This document shows, one piece after another, positions 6,836-14,197 of a stretch of DNA of 32,473 bases. The translations under genes were made by a program, and so were the position numbers. This stretch comes from Planctomycetota bacterium (GTDB lineage: Bacteria > Planctomycetota > UBA11346), in the NCBI GenBank assembly GCA_003136555.1, contig PLEW01000244.1, positions 885 through 33,357 on the forward strand. Direction: 5' to 3'. The notes under the pieces were generated by a model, which was not told where the DNA came from, made no database searches, and worked only from the letters and a program-made list of their open reading frames with translations. Within the stretch, counting starts at the first letter, position 1. Every line of letters starts with the position of its first letter.

Positions 6836-7116
6836 TCGACATTCCCCAGATTGCCGAGATCGCGCCCCTCCCGTATCCGCTGCAGCAGATCCTCCGTCGT
6901 GGACGCGATCATGGGCAGCCCGGTGCGCAGCACCCAGTCACCCTGCTCTTTGCCGAGCGGTCCAGAGCCCCGGAACGGCCGAAGCGCGATCCGCTCGCCA
7001 GCGACCTCCATATCCAAGGCGTCACCTGCCTCCAGATGCAACTCGTCGCGAAGAGACTGGGGGATGACCACACGGCCCGCCTTATCCATGATCAAGCGCG
7101 CCTTCATGAATGCCAT
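6832..7116 (-). CDS. AbrB/SpoVT-type antitoxin, VapB-like (copy 2)
   Basis: 94 residues with the AbrB-type domain MDKAGRVVIPQSLRDEL...GDALDMEV near the N-terminus, nearly identical there to copy 1, and a more variable C-terminal tail (SMLASTTDEMLQR in copy 1, PMIASTTEDLLQR here), the part expected to contact the toxin. It should bind and inhibit the PIN toxin encoded immediately after it. The operator-like inverted repeat lies at 7123-7134, but the -10/-35 seen upstream of copy 1 is not preserved at the same spacing, so expression may be weaker or start elsewhere. Confidence 0.86.
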   Translation of the reverse strand: MAFMKARLIMDKAGRVVIPQSLRDELHLEAGDALDMEVAGERIALRPFRGSGPLGKEQGDWVLRTGLPMIASTTEDLLQRIREGRDLGNLGNVE

Positions 7117-7122
7117 TTCACG

Positions 7123-7134
7123 TGGGTCAACCCA
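7123..7134 (-). promoter_or_regulatory. Operator-like inverted repeat of toxin-antitoxin operon 2
   Basis: TGGGT-CA-ACCCA, identical to the repeat at 4760-4771, seven bases before the antitoxin ATG. The -35/-10 hexamers flanking the first copy are degraded here (GTGAAT and GAAATG at the same positions). Confidence 0.5.
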
Positions 7135-7794
7135 TATTCACCACCCATTTCTCATGCGTGCGTGTGCCAGGGCCGGGCCAATTCCGTCGGCAACGCGATG
7201 TACGCCTGAGGTATGGCTGGAGCCTGGAACGGAGGCGGCGCGGTAACAGGCGTCCGGGCAGGAGCCGCACCTGATATCGGATACGCGGATTCGGAATGGC
7301 CGCAGATGCGATTAGCAGGGCATCATCTCAACCATCAATCCTGTGACCATGCGATGATGCGCATATGCTTTCGAACAATCCGCTGGATGCACACCGCCCT
7401 CAGCTTCTTGTCTGCCCGCATCGCCCTGGCGACGGTCTCGGTAGTCCGTGGTCATCGTGGCGGCGCTGACCACGATGCCGCTTCAACATATTGGCCGCAG
7501 GAATCGCGGCGGCAGCCCAGGGAGACGCCGCGTAAGCGATTCGATGACCTGTGCATCCTGGTCCTTCAGGGCCGGGAGGTGCACCCCGGTGCAAACCTGT
7601 CCACCGCCTGGTCGAGCCGCTGTCTTGGCAGCGGCATCCCATTCGCATGGCGAGCGTGGCGAGGGAGCGATCACCCCCGGCACCATATCACGTTACCCGA
7701 CCGCTGGCGCACGGTGGGAGTGAAGCGGAAGTCGCAATAACAGATGATGCAGGTGGTTACGATCCACTATATGCTCCTTCCCCGGTCCGCGGCA
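7135..7794. other. Long non-coding or decayed region before the ECF sigma gene
   Basis: No convincing gene on either strand. Open frames of 60-175 codons exist, but they have unlikely composition, overlap one another in several frames and show no motif I recognise. It probably marks the outer end of the accessory block and may hold decayed genes. A weak partial echo of the tRNA end lies near 7336-7348. Confidence 0.5.
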
Positions 7795-7818
7795 CGTGCT
7801 CGGCACCCGCCGAGCACG
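7795..7818. promoter_or_regulatory. 10-bp perfect hairpin upstream of the ECF sigma gene
   Basis: CGTGCTCGGC, loop ACCC, GCCGAGCACG. No T-run follows, so it is not a standard terminator. It lies about 120 bases before the chosen sigma start and could be an operator, a leader structure or a factor-dependent terminator. Confidence 0.4.
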
Positions 7819-7937
7819 ACTCTCCTGCGGTGCCATCGGGTGATGAACCTTGCCTCATCTGCCGCGTTTACCCCCGTGCAATGAGCCTTGCCGCCCCTAT
7901 CCTCCCCCCTTCACCTGCGGGGGCAGCAGCTCGAAGC

Positions 7938-8510
7938 ATGAACGACGGCGACATCGTGCTGATGGAGCGCATCCGCGACGGCGACCAGACCGCAGTGGTC
8001 GAATTGGTCGACCGGTTCCAGCACGAGCTGATGGGGTTCTTCTACCACCTGTGCTGGGATCAGCTGGTGGCCGAGGAGTTGGTGCAGGACGTCTTCGTCA
8101 ATGTCTACCGCTCGCGCAGCCGCTACCAGCCGACGGCCAAGGTCCGCACCTTCCTCTACCGGATCGCCCACAATCTGTGGATCGATCACATGCGCCGCCA
8201 AAAGCACCATCTCAGCCTCGATGCCGAGATGGGGGAGCGCTCGCTCAAGCTCTCCGATGTGCTCAAGGCGCCCAGCGGCGAGGATGCCGATGCGGTCAAT
8301 CGCGACGAGACCATCCGGCAGCGCATCCAGGAATCCCTCGATGCCCTGCCCGAAGGCCAGCGTGAAGTCTTCGTACTCGCGAACAGCCACGGGATGAAGT
8401 ACCAGGAGATCTCGGAAGTCCTCGGCATCCCAGAGGGCACGGTGAAGAGCCGCATGCATAATGCGGTGCGCACGCTACGGGACGACCTCCAGGACCTGAT
8501 CGAGCTATGA
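7938..8510 (+). CDS. ECF-type RNA polymerase sigma factor
   Basis: 190 residues from ATG 7938. Region 2 runs from about residue 20 (ELVDRFQHELMGFF) through AEELVQDVFVNVYRS to VRTFLYRIAHNLWIDHMRR. Region 4 starts near LDALPEGQREVFVLAN and ends in GIPEGTVKSRMHNAVRTLR, the helix-turn-helix that reads the -35. Regions 1 and 3 are absent, as in all ECF factors. It should direct polymerase to a small regulon when its membrane-bound partner releases it. The start is uncertain: an in-frame ATG at 7881 would add 19 residues rich in Ala and Pro, and neither start has a clear ribosome site. Its stop overlaps the start of the next gene as ATGA (8507-8510), indicating coupled translation with the likely anti-sigma factor. 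Confidence 0.92.
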   Translation: MNDGDIVLMERIRDGDQTAVVELVDRFQHELMGFFYHLCWDQLVAEELVQDVFVNVYRSRSRYQPTAKVRTFLYRIAHNLWIDHMRRQKHHLSLDAEMGERSLKLSDVLKAPSGEDADAVNRDETIRQRIQESLDALPEGQREVFVLANSHGMKYQEISEVLGIPEGTVKSRMHNAVRTLRDDLQDLIEL

Positions 8511-10090
8511 GCAGCGATTCCGATCCTCTGCTGCGCGCCGTGGCCGATGAAGATCCGGCCTGCCCGGATGGCCGTGTCCTGGTCGCTCTCGGACGCCTGA
8601 TCCGCCGCCACAGCACCTTGCGGCGCCATTCGACGGACGTCTCGGACGATGTGCTCGCCAGGCTGTCTGATGCCGACAATCTGGAGAGCGAGCTGATCGA
8701 TGCCTGCTACGATCGTCGGGATGGCCACGCCGACCCGGCACTGCTGCGCCTAGGCGAGCTGATGCGCGGCATCCAGCCTCGGCCAGTCGATCTCAAGGAC
8801 CGGGTGCTGGCACGCATCCGCGCCTCCTCCCGCCTCTCGGCCTTTGCCTCCGACAGTCAGGCGGTGTTCGAGCGCACGCGCCGCTGGCGCATCTGGAGCG
8901 CGGTGATCGCCGGGCATTGCGCGGCGCTCTTGGCCTTCGCGATCTTCGAGATCGGATTCGGCAGCCCCACCGCTGCCCGCCCGACGGGCACTGACGTCGC
9001 CACCACCGAGCTCCCCGGCACCGCCATCCCTGGGGCAAAGCTGGCCACCGGCGATCATGACAAGACCGGCGGCGTCCCCGCCGCGTCCCTGCCCACCCAC
9101 CTCCCCGCCACCTGGCCGGACCTGCGCAGCTTGGGCAGCGACCTGTTCCTGCTGCGCCGGTTTCCCGAGCTGCGCCAGGAGTCGCTCCGGCTCTACGGCA
9201 TGAGCGAGAGCGCCGAGCCGATCGCCACTGGACTGGCGTGGCTGGTCAGCCAGCAGAATGCCGCCACCGGCTGCTTCGGCGCGCCGAGCGGGAACACCGA
9301 GCGCGACTTCGCCACCCAGAGCCTGGCGATCCTGGCGCTCCTGGGCGAGGGCTTCGGCGATCAGGACCGCCTGAGCGCGGCGCGGCGCGGCCTGGACTGG
9401 CTGTGCGAGCAGCTGGTCGCCGGCCGGGGAGCCAACCTCCACGACATCGGCTTGGTCGGCACCGGCATGGTCTGCCTGGCCCTGGTCGAAGGCGGGCTGA
9501 TCCTCAATGATGCGGCCCTCCAGCAACAAGCCGAGGAGCGCCTCGCCGATCTTGATCGCGGCATCCCGTTGCAGGCAGGCGCCGCCGGATTGGGCGGGTT
9601 CCTGCTGCTCGCGCTCGAGACCGCCCAGCAGGGCGGCCTGCATGTTCCTGGCCGGCTGCTGCAGCAATCACGCAGCAACATCGGCCGCAGCCTGCCGGCC
9701 CAGGATGACGATCCCGGCCGCCTCGGGGTCGCCGCCTTCACCCGCTTCATCCTCGGCCACCGCGACAATGCCAGCACCCTGCATCAGGTGGAGCGCCTCG
9801 ACGAGCTCCTGCCCACCACCGATCATGCCGGCCGCACCGACCCGCTCGGCTGGTTCTTCGCCACCCTGGCGATGCGCGAAGCGGGCGGCAAGCACTGGGA
9901 GCACTGGTCGACCGCCCTGCAGCGTTGCCTGCTGCCGCTGCTGATCCATGAGGAAGGGCGCACCACCTCCCACGTCGATGCCAGACGCATCCGCTATGGC
10001 GAGAGCGGAGGCGACATCTTCGCCACCAGCGTCACCCTGCTGGATCTGCAGGTGCCGTACCGCTACCTGCCGATGGCAGCTGCGCCCTAG
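8507..10090 (+). CDS. Putative membrane anti-sigma protein fused to a squalene-cyclase/prenyltransferase-like toroid domain
   Basis: 527 residues in three parts. Residues 1 to about 125 are soluble, charged and helical, fitting a cytoplasmic sigma-binding domain, though I see no zinc-binding His-Cys motif. About 130-152 is a single membrane span (WSAVIAGHCAALLAFAIF). After a Pro/Thr/Ala linker, residues about 220-520 show alpha/alpha-toroid repeats of the terpene cyclase and prenyltransferase type (GLAWLVSQQNAATGCFG, GLDWLCEQL, GVAAFTRFILG, DPLGWFFATLAMREAG). No catalytic DxDD motif is evident, so it is probably a binding or sensor domain outside the membrane. The ATGA overlap with the ECF gene and the membrane topology make anti-sigma the best guess for the N-terminal part; that role is inferred from position rather than a recognised motif. 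Confidence 0.7.
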   Translation: MSSDSDPLLRAVADEDPACPDGRVLVALGRLIRRHSTLRRHSTDVSDDVLARLSDADNLESELIDACYDRRDGHADPALLRLGELMRGIQPRPVDLKDRVLARIRASSRLSAFASDSQAVFERTRRWRIWSAVIAGHCAALLAFAIFEIGFGSPTAARPTGTDVATTELPGTAIPGAKLATGDHDKTGGVPAASLPTHLPATWPDLRSLGSDLFLLRRFPELRQESLRLYGMSESAEPIATGLAWLVSQQNAATGCFGAPSGNTERDFATQSLAILALLGEGFGDQDRLSAARRGLDWLCEQLVAGRGANLHDIGLVGTGMVCLALVEGGLILNDAALQQQAEERLADLDRGIPLQAGAAGLGGFLLLALETAQQGGLHVPGRLLQQSRSNIGRSLPAQDDDPGRLGVAAFTRFILGHRDNASTLHQVERLDELLPTTDHAGRTDPLGWFFATLAMREAGGKHWEHWSTALQRCLLPLLIHEEGRTTSHVDARRIRYGESGGDIFATSVTLLDLQVPYRYLPMAAAP

Positions 10091-10157
10091 GGCACGCTTC
10101 CAGCCCTGCACGGGCCGGTGCCCTTGCACTCGCGGTCCTGCGGGCCAGCCTGTGCTG

Positions 10158-10955
10158 ATGCAACTCCCCGCCGAGCTCGCCATCGGGACGCTCAGGACCA
10201 TCCGCGACCTCGCCACCGAGGTCGGGGCGACGATGGTCGAGCTCTCCGCGACGCTGCGTGCCGCCACCGGCAAGACCGGGGTCGACCTGGTCACCCAGGC
10301 CGATCACTTCAGCGAAAAGGCGCTGAGCACGCGCCTGGCGCAACTCTTCCCCGAGCACCGCATCGCCGGGGAGGAGGGCACGCGCCTTGGCCCCCCCGAC
10401 AGCCCGTGGGTCTGGCACATCGATCCGCTCGATGGCACGGCGAACTACAGCCGCGCCATCCCCCATTGGGCGATCAGCATCGGTCTGGCCTATGTCGACC
10501 AGCCAGTGCTCGGCCTGGTGCACGGCCCGGCGTGCGGCATCTCGGTCATGGGAGCGCTGGGGTTGGGCGCCTGGGACCACGATGCCCCCCTGCCGATCGC
10601 CAGCGCGGCGGGCGAGACCAAGGCCTGGATCGTCGCCACCGACTGGCCCTGGGACCTGCAGGAGCGCGCGCGCACCAACCGCCTGCTCCAACGACTCGCG
10701 CCGGTGATCAGGCAGTACAAGACCTTCGGCTCCGCAGCCCTCGATTTCGCTGCCGTGGTGCGCGGCCACGTCGATGCCTACGCCATCAGCAAGATCTTCC
10801 CCTGGGACCAGGCCGGGGGCGCAGCGGTCGCGCTGGCGCTCGGCTATGAGCTGCGCACCTGGGATGGCCGACCGTGGGATCTGTCGCATGCCGACATCGC
10901 CCTCTGCCGGCCAGGCATGTGGGGCGTGCTCGGCCCGGCGCTCGCACCAGGGTGA
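10158..10955 (+). CDS. Inositol monophosphatase family phosphatase
   Basis: 265 residues, the usual length. The metal sites of the family are all visible: GEEGT (Glu), WHIDPLDGTANYSR (both Asp of the signature) and the C-terminal FPWDQAGGAAVALALG (Asp). These enzymes remove phosphate from inositol phosphates, histidinol phosphate, 3'-phosphoadenosine 5'-phosphate or sugar phosphates using Mg2+; which one applies here cannot be told. ATG 10158 was chosen because the family's N-terminal helix starts there; the frame extends upstream to 9948 but only over the preceding gene. It lies 67 bases after the anti-sigma-like gene and converges on mutY. Confidence 0.88.
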   Translation: MQLPAELAIGTLRTIRDLATEVGATMVELSATLRAATGKTGVDLVTQADHFSEKALSTRLAQLFPEHRIAGEEGTRLGPPDSPWVWHIDPLDGTANYSRAIPHWAISIGLAYVDQPVLGLVHGPACGISVMGALGLGAWDHDAPLPIASAAGETKAWIVATDWPWDLQERARTNRLLQRLAPVIRQYKTFGSAALDFAAVVRGHVDAYAISKIFPWDQAGGAAVALALGYELRTWDGRPWDLSHADIALCRPGMWGVLGPALAPG

Positions 10956-10989
10956 CCGACGTGAGGCAGGCCCGGGCCATGCGTGCGGG

Positions 10990-11008
10990 GCCTCGCCTCA
11001 GGCGAGGC
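10990..11008. terminator. GC-rich hairpin between convergent impase-like and mutY genes
   Basis: GCCTCGCC, loop TCA, GGCGAGGC: an 8-bp perfect stem. The loop is the mutY stop codon. There is no T-run, so termination, if any, is not of the classical kind. Confidence 0.4.
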
Positions 11009-12161
11009 GATGGTAGCGCTTAATGCGTTCGGCAATCGCTGCGTTGGCCGGCGGAAATGCCAGGGCGAGGAATTCCCGGGGCGTGACCCAGGCCAGCGCC
11101 GTACTCGCCCGTGCGGACAGCCCGGCGGGATTGAACAGGCGGCAGCGGTAGACATGGAAGGTGAGGTAGCGGTCGCCATAATCATGCGCGAAGCTCATCA
11201 GCGCACGTGCGGCCAGCAGCTCGCCGGCGACCTCCTCCAGCAGCTCGCGGGCGAGCGCGGTGCGGTCGTCCTCGCCCGGCTCGCGCTTGCCGCCAGGCAG
11301 CTCCCACAGCCCACCCTGGTGCTGGTCCTGCCGGCGGCGGGCGACCAGGTAGCGCCCATCATGGTGGACGAGCGCGAGCACGATGCGCTGGTGGGGCCGG
11401 TTGCGATCGGCGATGGCGTCGCCATAGGTCTTCCTGGTCGCGACCGCCTTGAGCGGATTGGCGGTGGCCGCCAGGCGCTCGCTCTGGCCGCGGCTGACGC
11501 ACAGGCTCTGCCAGGGGCATACGCCGCAGCGCGGGTTGCGCGCGGTGCAGACCGTGGCTCCGAGATCCATCAGGGCGTTATTGTAGGGGACCGGCTGCTG
11601 GCGCTCGAGCTGCTCTGCGACATGGTTCCAGATCGCCTCACGCGCGAGCGGCAGCGCCAGGCCATCACGTCGGGCATAGACGCGCGCAACGTTGGTGTCG
11701 ACCACCGGGACGGCGCGGCCGAAGGCGAAGCAGGCCACCGCGCCTGCGGTGTAGGGCCCGATGCCAGGCAGCTCGAGCAGACCCTCCACGGTGCTCGGCC
11801 ACCCCGTGCCGCCGGCGATGACCGCACGGCAGGCCGCCTGCAGCCGGTCGGCCCGGCTGGGATAGCCGAGGCCCTTCCAGGCACGATGGAGGGTGTCGCT
11901 TGCGGCCGAGGCCAGGGCATGCTCATCTGGGAAAGCGCCGAGGAAGCGCTGGTAGAAGGGCAGCACGCGATCGACCTGAGTCTGCTGCAGCATCACCTCG
12001 GACACCAGTATCCGGTACGCGTCCCGCGTGCGCCGCCACGGCAGGTCGCGCGCACTGCGCGCATACCAGGCGAGCAGTGCCGTCTGCGGCGTGGCCGCCA
12101 GCCGCCGATCGCCAACGCGCGTACGCGCATTGCCCTCCAGGTGATCGTCCGCCTCACCCAC
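10998..12161 (-). CDS. mutY: A/G-specific adenine glycosylase MutY with an intact Nudix box
   Basis: 387 residues from GTG 12161, which has GAGGAGG six bases upstream; ATG 12176 would add five residues. It removes adenine paired with 8-oxoguanine in base excision repair. The glycosylase domain shows RDLPWR, SEVMLQQTQVDRV with the catalytic Glu, the helix-hairpin-helix LPGIGPYTAGAV, VDTNVARV with the catalytic Asp, and the iron-sulfur cysteines in CTARNPRCGVCPWQSLC. The C-terminal MutT-like domain keeps GGKREPGEDD...ARELLEEV, all the metal-binding Glu of a working Nudix box, which standard MutY proteins have lost. It may therefore also hydrolyse oxidised nucleotides. It is the last gene of a minus-strand run and overlaps the RusA-like gene by 8 bases. 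Confidence 0.92.
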   Translation of the reverse strand: MGEADDHLEGNARTRVGDRRLAATPQTALLAWYARSARDLPWRRTRDAYRILVSEVMLQQTQVDRVLPFYQRFLGAFPDEHALASAASDTLHRAWKGLGYPSRADRLQAACRAVIAGGTGWPSTVEGLLELPGIGPYTAGAVACFAFGRAVPVVDTNVARVYARRDGLALPLAREAIWNHVAEQLERQQPVPYNNALMDLGATVCTARNPRCGVCPWQSLCVSRGQSERLAATANPLKAVATRKTYGDAIADRNRPHQRIVLALVHHDGRYLVARRRQDQHQGGLWELPGGKREPGEDDRTALARELLEEVAGELLAARALMSFAHDYGDRYLTFHVYRCRLFNPAGLSARASTALAWVTPREFLALAFPPANAAIAERIKRYHRLA

Positions 12162-12552
12162 GCTCGCCCTCCTCATTCACCCCAGACCAGGGCAGGAACT
12201 CCAATTCTGTGCGCTGCTCTGCCGCTGCGACCTGGAACTGGACGTATTCGCAATAGAACCAGCGAGGACTGTCGTCGCGGATGTAGCCCAGGCGGGTGAG
12301 GATGTCCGGGATCATCTTCGCACCGCCGACCAGATTGGCGTAGTCGACCAGCCGGCCGCGGTAGCTGCGCAGCACGAGGCGGACGGGCTCAGCGACGGGG
12401 ATGCGCGGCGGCAGCTGTGCGCGCATGAGCACGAACCAGATGTCGCGCTCCTTGCAGTAGCCGCTCCAATGCGAGTATTGGCTGGCATTCTGGCTCGGAA
12501 CCTTGCGCTGGATGACCACCACCTTGCCGATCATGCCGTCAGGCGCCTGCAT
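12154..12552 (-). CDS. RusA-like (Holliday-junction resolvase fold) protein
   Basis: 132 residues from ATG 12552, which has GGAGGAG just upstream. The pattern near the C-terminus, RLVDYANLVGGAKMIPD then LGYIRDDSPRW, resembles the RusA family, where Asp residues around D-x-D-N and a later Asp-Asp pair bind metal and a Lys lies between them. Here the first Asp, the Asn, the Lys and the DD pair are visible, but the second Asp of D-x-D is Ala. RusA resolves four-way DNA junctions and is often phage-borne; this copy sits in a chromosomal operon. The early KVPSQNASQYSHW segment also suits the family. The assignment rests on motif resemblance only. It overlaps the gene upstream by 14 bases and mutY downstream by 8, so it is surely co-expressed. 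Confidence 0.5.
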   Translation of the reverse strand: MQAPDGMIGKVVVIQRKVPSQNASQYSHWSGYCKERDIWFVLMRAQLPPRIPVAEPVRLVLRSYRGRLVDYANLVGGAKMIPDILTRLGYIRDDSPRWFYCEYVQFQVAAAEQRTELEFLPWSGVNEEGERG

Positions 12553-13267
12553 GGCTCCTCCCTGGCCCCGGGCGCGCCTGGACGAAACGCGGCTGGGTCC
12601 AGCAGCGGCCCTGGGCCGAGTGCAGCACCAGGCGCACATAGGCCTCGGTGCCGCGATCATCATAGCGCAGGTCATTGCCGTTGAGACGTGCCGCTTCGAA
12701 GCCGCCGCGCACGATCACCGTCGCCTCGATCGGCTGGCCTGCGATCACCCGCACCCCGGTGCGATCCTCATCAAGGCGCTCCAGCCGCAGCCCCTCTTCG
12801 CAGACGAAATTACCGTAGGCGAGCGCCGAGATGACCGCCGCCGGATGCACGCGCGTGGTGTCGCAGGCGATGGTGCCGCGTAGCCCGTAGACCGGCTGGG
12901 CGAGCGACAGGGCCGCATCCCAGCAGGCCTCGTCGGCTGAGCTGGCGATGGCGAACAGCCGCACTCCGCTGGCCAGGGCGATGCGCTCGAGGCCGAAGGT
13001 GCCATGCGGATTGCGCAGGATGAGCAGACCGCCGCTGCCATGGAGCGCCTGCCTCAGGCGGGCGATGGCGCCGATGACCGGCTCGCTGGCTTCGCTCTCC
13101 GGCAGCACGATCTCGTCGGCCGAGAGCACCTGCAGCTGCACGAGTTGATCGCGGCACGTCCATTCCAGCACCCGCGTCCAGAGCGCACCGACGATGCCGG
13201 AGGGGCCATGGACCTCAACCTGGGCATCCTGGATGCCGGCAGCCAGGGGCTCGAGGGTCAGGCGCAC
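12539..13267 (-). CDS. PHP-superfamily-like protein (CehA/McbA-type C-terminal half), probably without metal site
   Basis: 242 residues from GTG 13267. The second half matches the layout of CehA/McbA-type PHP phosphoesterases as I know it: IASSADEACWDAALSLAQPVYGLRGT, then VHPAAVISALAYGNFVCEEGLRLERL, a beta-rich tail, and VRLVLHSAQGRCWTQPRFV. In active members the region after the first motif carries Asp/His metal ligands, and the N-terminus has H-x-H; neither is seen here, and the N-terminal half is short and unfamiliar. It may be a catalytically dead or binding version. A GTG start with a weak ribosome site suggests modest expression. It lies 81 bases after the STAS gene and overlaps the RusA-like gene. 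Function unknown. Confidence 0.5.
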   Translation of the reverse strand: MRLTLEPLAAGIQDAQVEVHGPSGIVGALWTRVLEWTCRDQLVQLQVLSADEIVLPESEASEPVIGAIARLRQALHGSGGLLILRNPHGTFGLERIALASGVRLFAIASSADEACWDAALSLAQPVYGLRGTIACDTTRVHPAAVISALAYGNFVCEEGLRLERLDEDRTGVRVIAGQPIEATVIVRGGFEAARLNGNDLRYDDRGTEAYVRLVLHSAQGRCWTQPRFVQARPGPGRSHAGA

Positions 13268-13348
13268 GGTTGCACCCTAGGGGCGGTGGCGGAGCCGTTC
13301 AACCGCCCGCCCGGTAAACCTGGTGCGCCGCAATTCCGACCGGGCGGA

Positions 13349-13717
13349 TCATAGCGGCTTGCGTCGGTAGGCGAGGATCAGCTGCTCCGCATCCTCGGAG
13401 AAATCGAAGAGCTTGTCGAGCTGGGTGATCTTGAACAAGGGCATGATCGACGGCTTGACCCCGGCCAGCGCCATGCGTCCCTTGACCGCCTTGACCGCCT
13501 TGAGGACCGCTACCAGCTTGCCGATCATCGCCGAGGAGAGGTAGCCGACCTCAGCCAGATCGAGCACGATGCTGGGACGCATCGCCGAGCGGTTGACCTC
13601 GGCGATCAGGGCATCCGACAAGGAGGTGATCGAGGCCGGATCGAGCAGACGCTCCTTGGTGACCTTGGCAAGCACCAGGTTGTCGTAGCGCTGAACGATG
13701 AGGAAATCGCAAGCCAT
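13349..13717 (-). CDS. STAS-domain anti-anti-sigma factor (RsbV/SpoIIAA-like)
   Basis: 122 residues forming one STAS domain. The conserved phosphorylation site lies in VGYLSSAMIGKL, with Ser62 at the position phosphorylated in RsbV and SpoIIAA. Unphosphorylated, such proteins bind the RsbW-type kinase and release its captive target (a sigma factor or another protein). It follows the kinase gene by 15 bases, and the phosphatase gene is upstream, so all three parts of a partner switch are adjacent. No sigma-B-like gene is in this operon; the released target must be elsewhere. Confidence 0.9.
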   Translation of the reverse strand: MACDFLIVQRYDNLVLAKVTKERLLDPASITSLSDALIAEVNRSAMRPSIVLDLAEVGYLSSAMIGKLVAVLKAVKAVKGRMALAGVKPSIMPLFKITQLDKLFDFSEDAEQLILAYRRKPL

Positions 13718-13732
13718 CTGAGCATCCCCTAC

Positions 13733-14197
13733 TCATGAAGTCGTGACATCATCCCGCTGGCGCGCAAGCCAGGCGCAGGAACCATTGCGGTAATACGACA
13801 GCTCATCGAGCCATTCCTGCATGATGCGAATGCCACGGCCATGCTCAAGCATGAGACTTTGCGGCAGATCGTGGTCGGGGACCACGGCCTGGGTGAATCC
13901 GGTACCCTGGTCGCTGACCAGCACCACCCAGCGCTTGCCATCGGTCGCCACCGAGACCTCGATGTCGAGCCGCGGATCGCCCTCATTGCCATGCATCATG
14001 GCATTGACCAGCACCTCATCGAGGCAGAGGGAGACCCAGGGGCAGTCCGCAGGCGAAATCCAGCCGCGATCCAGGAGCTGGGCGCTGATGGCATCCATGA
14101 TCTCCTGCTTGAGGTCGAGACGCGACGGCCAGTGGGCGGTGAAGACGCAGGTCTCCAGGGCGGGCGGCGGACCGGGCAGGATGCGCAGCTCCTTCAT
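13733..14197 (-). CDS. RsbW-like serine kinase/anti-sigma factor (HATPase fold)
   Basis: 154 residues with the GHKL ATPase boxes: N-box CLDEVLVNAMMHGN, G1 box VSDQGTGF, and G2 box HGRGIRIM. This is the small stand-alone type that phosphorylates a STAS partner on Ser and sequesters a sigma factor. There is no histidine-kinase dimerisation domain or sensor. Its ATG overlaps the stop of the phosphatase gene (14194-14197), and the STAS gene follows 15 bases later. Partner and target are inferred from this order. Confidence 0.9.
   Translation of the reverse strand: MKELRILPGPPPALETCVFTAHWPSRLDLKQEIMDAISAQLLDRGWISPADCPWVSLCLDEVLVNAMMHGNEGDPRLDIEVSVATDGKRWVVLVSDQGTGFTQAVVPDHDLPQSLMLEHGRGIRIMQEWLDELSYYRNGSCAWLARQRDDVTTS

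Noticed and set aside
7336..7348. Possible fourth tRNA-end-like site (atcctgt followed by gacca)
   Set aside because: It would fall near the predicted spacing, but six central bases are missing and there is no 94-nt repeat attached.
7213..7740. 175-codon plus-strand frame before the ECF gene
   Set aside because: Composition is rich in Arg, His and Trp with no motif, and several other frames are equally open in the same place.
10983..12299. 438-codon plus-strand frame opposite mutY
   Set aside because: Antisense shadow in GC-rich DNA; mutY on the other strand has all family motifs.
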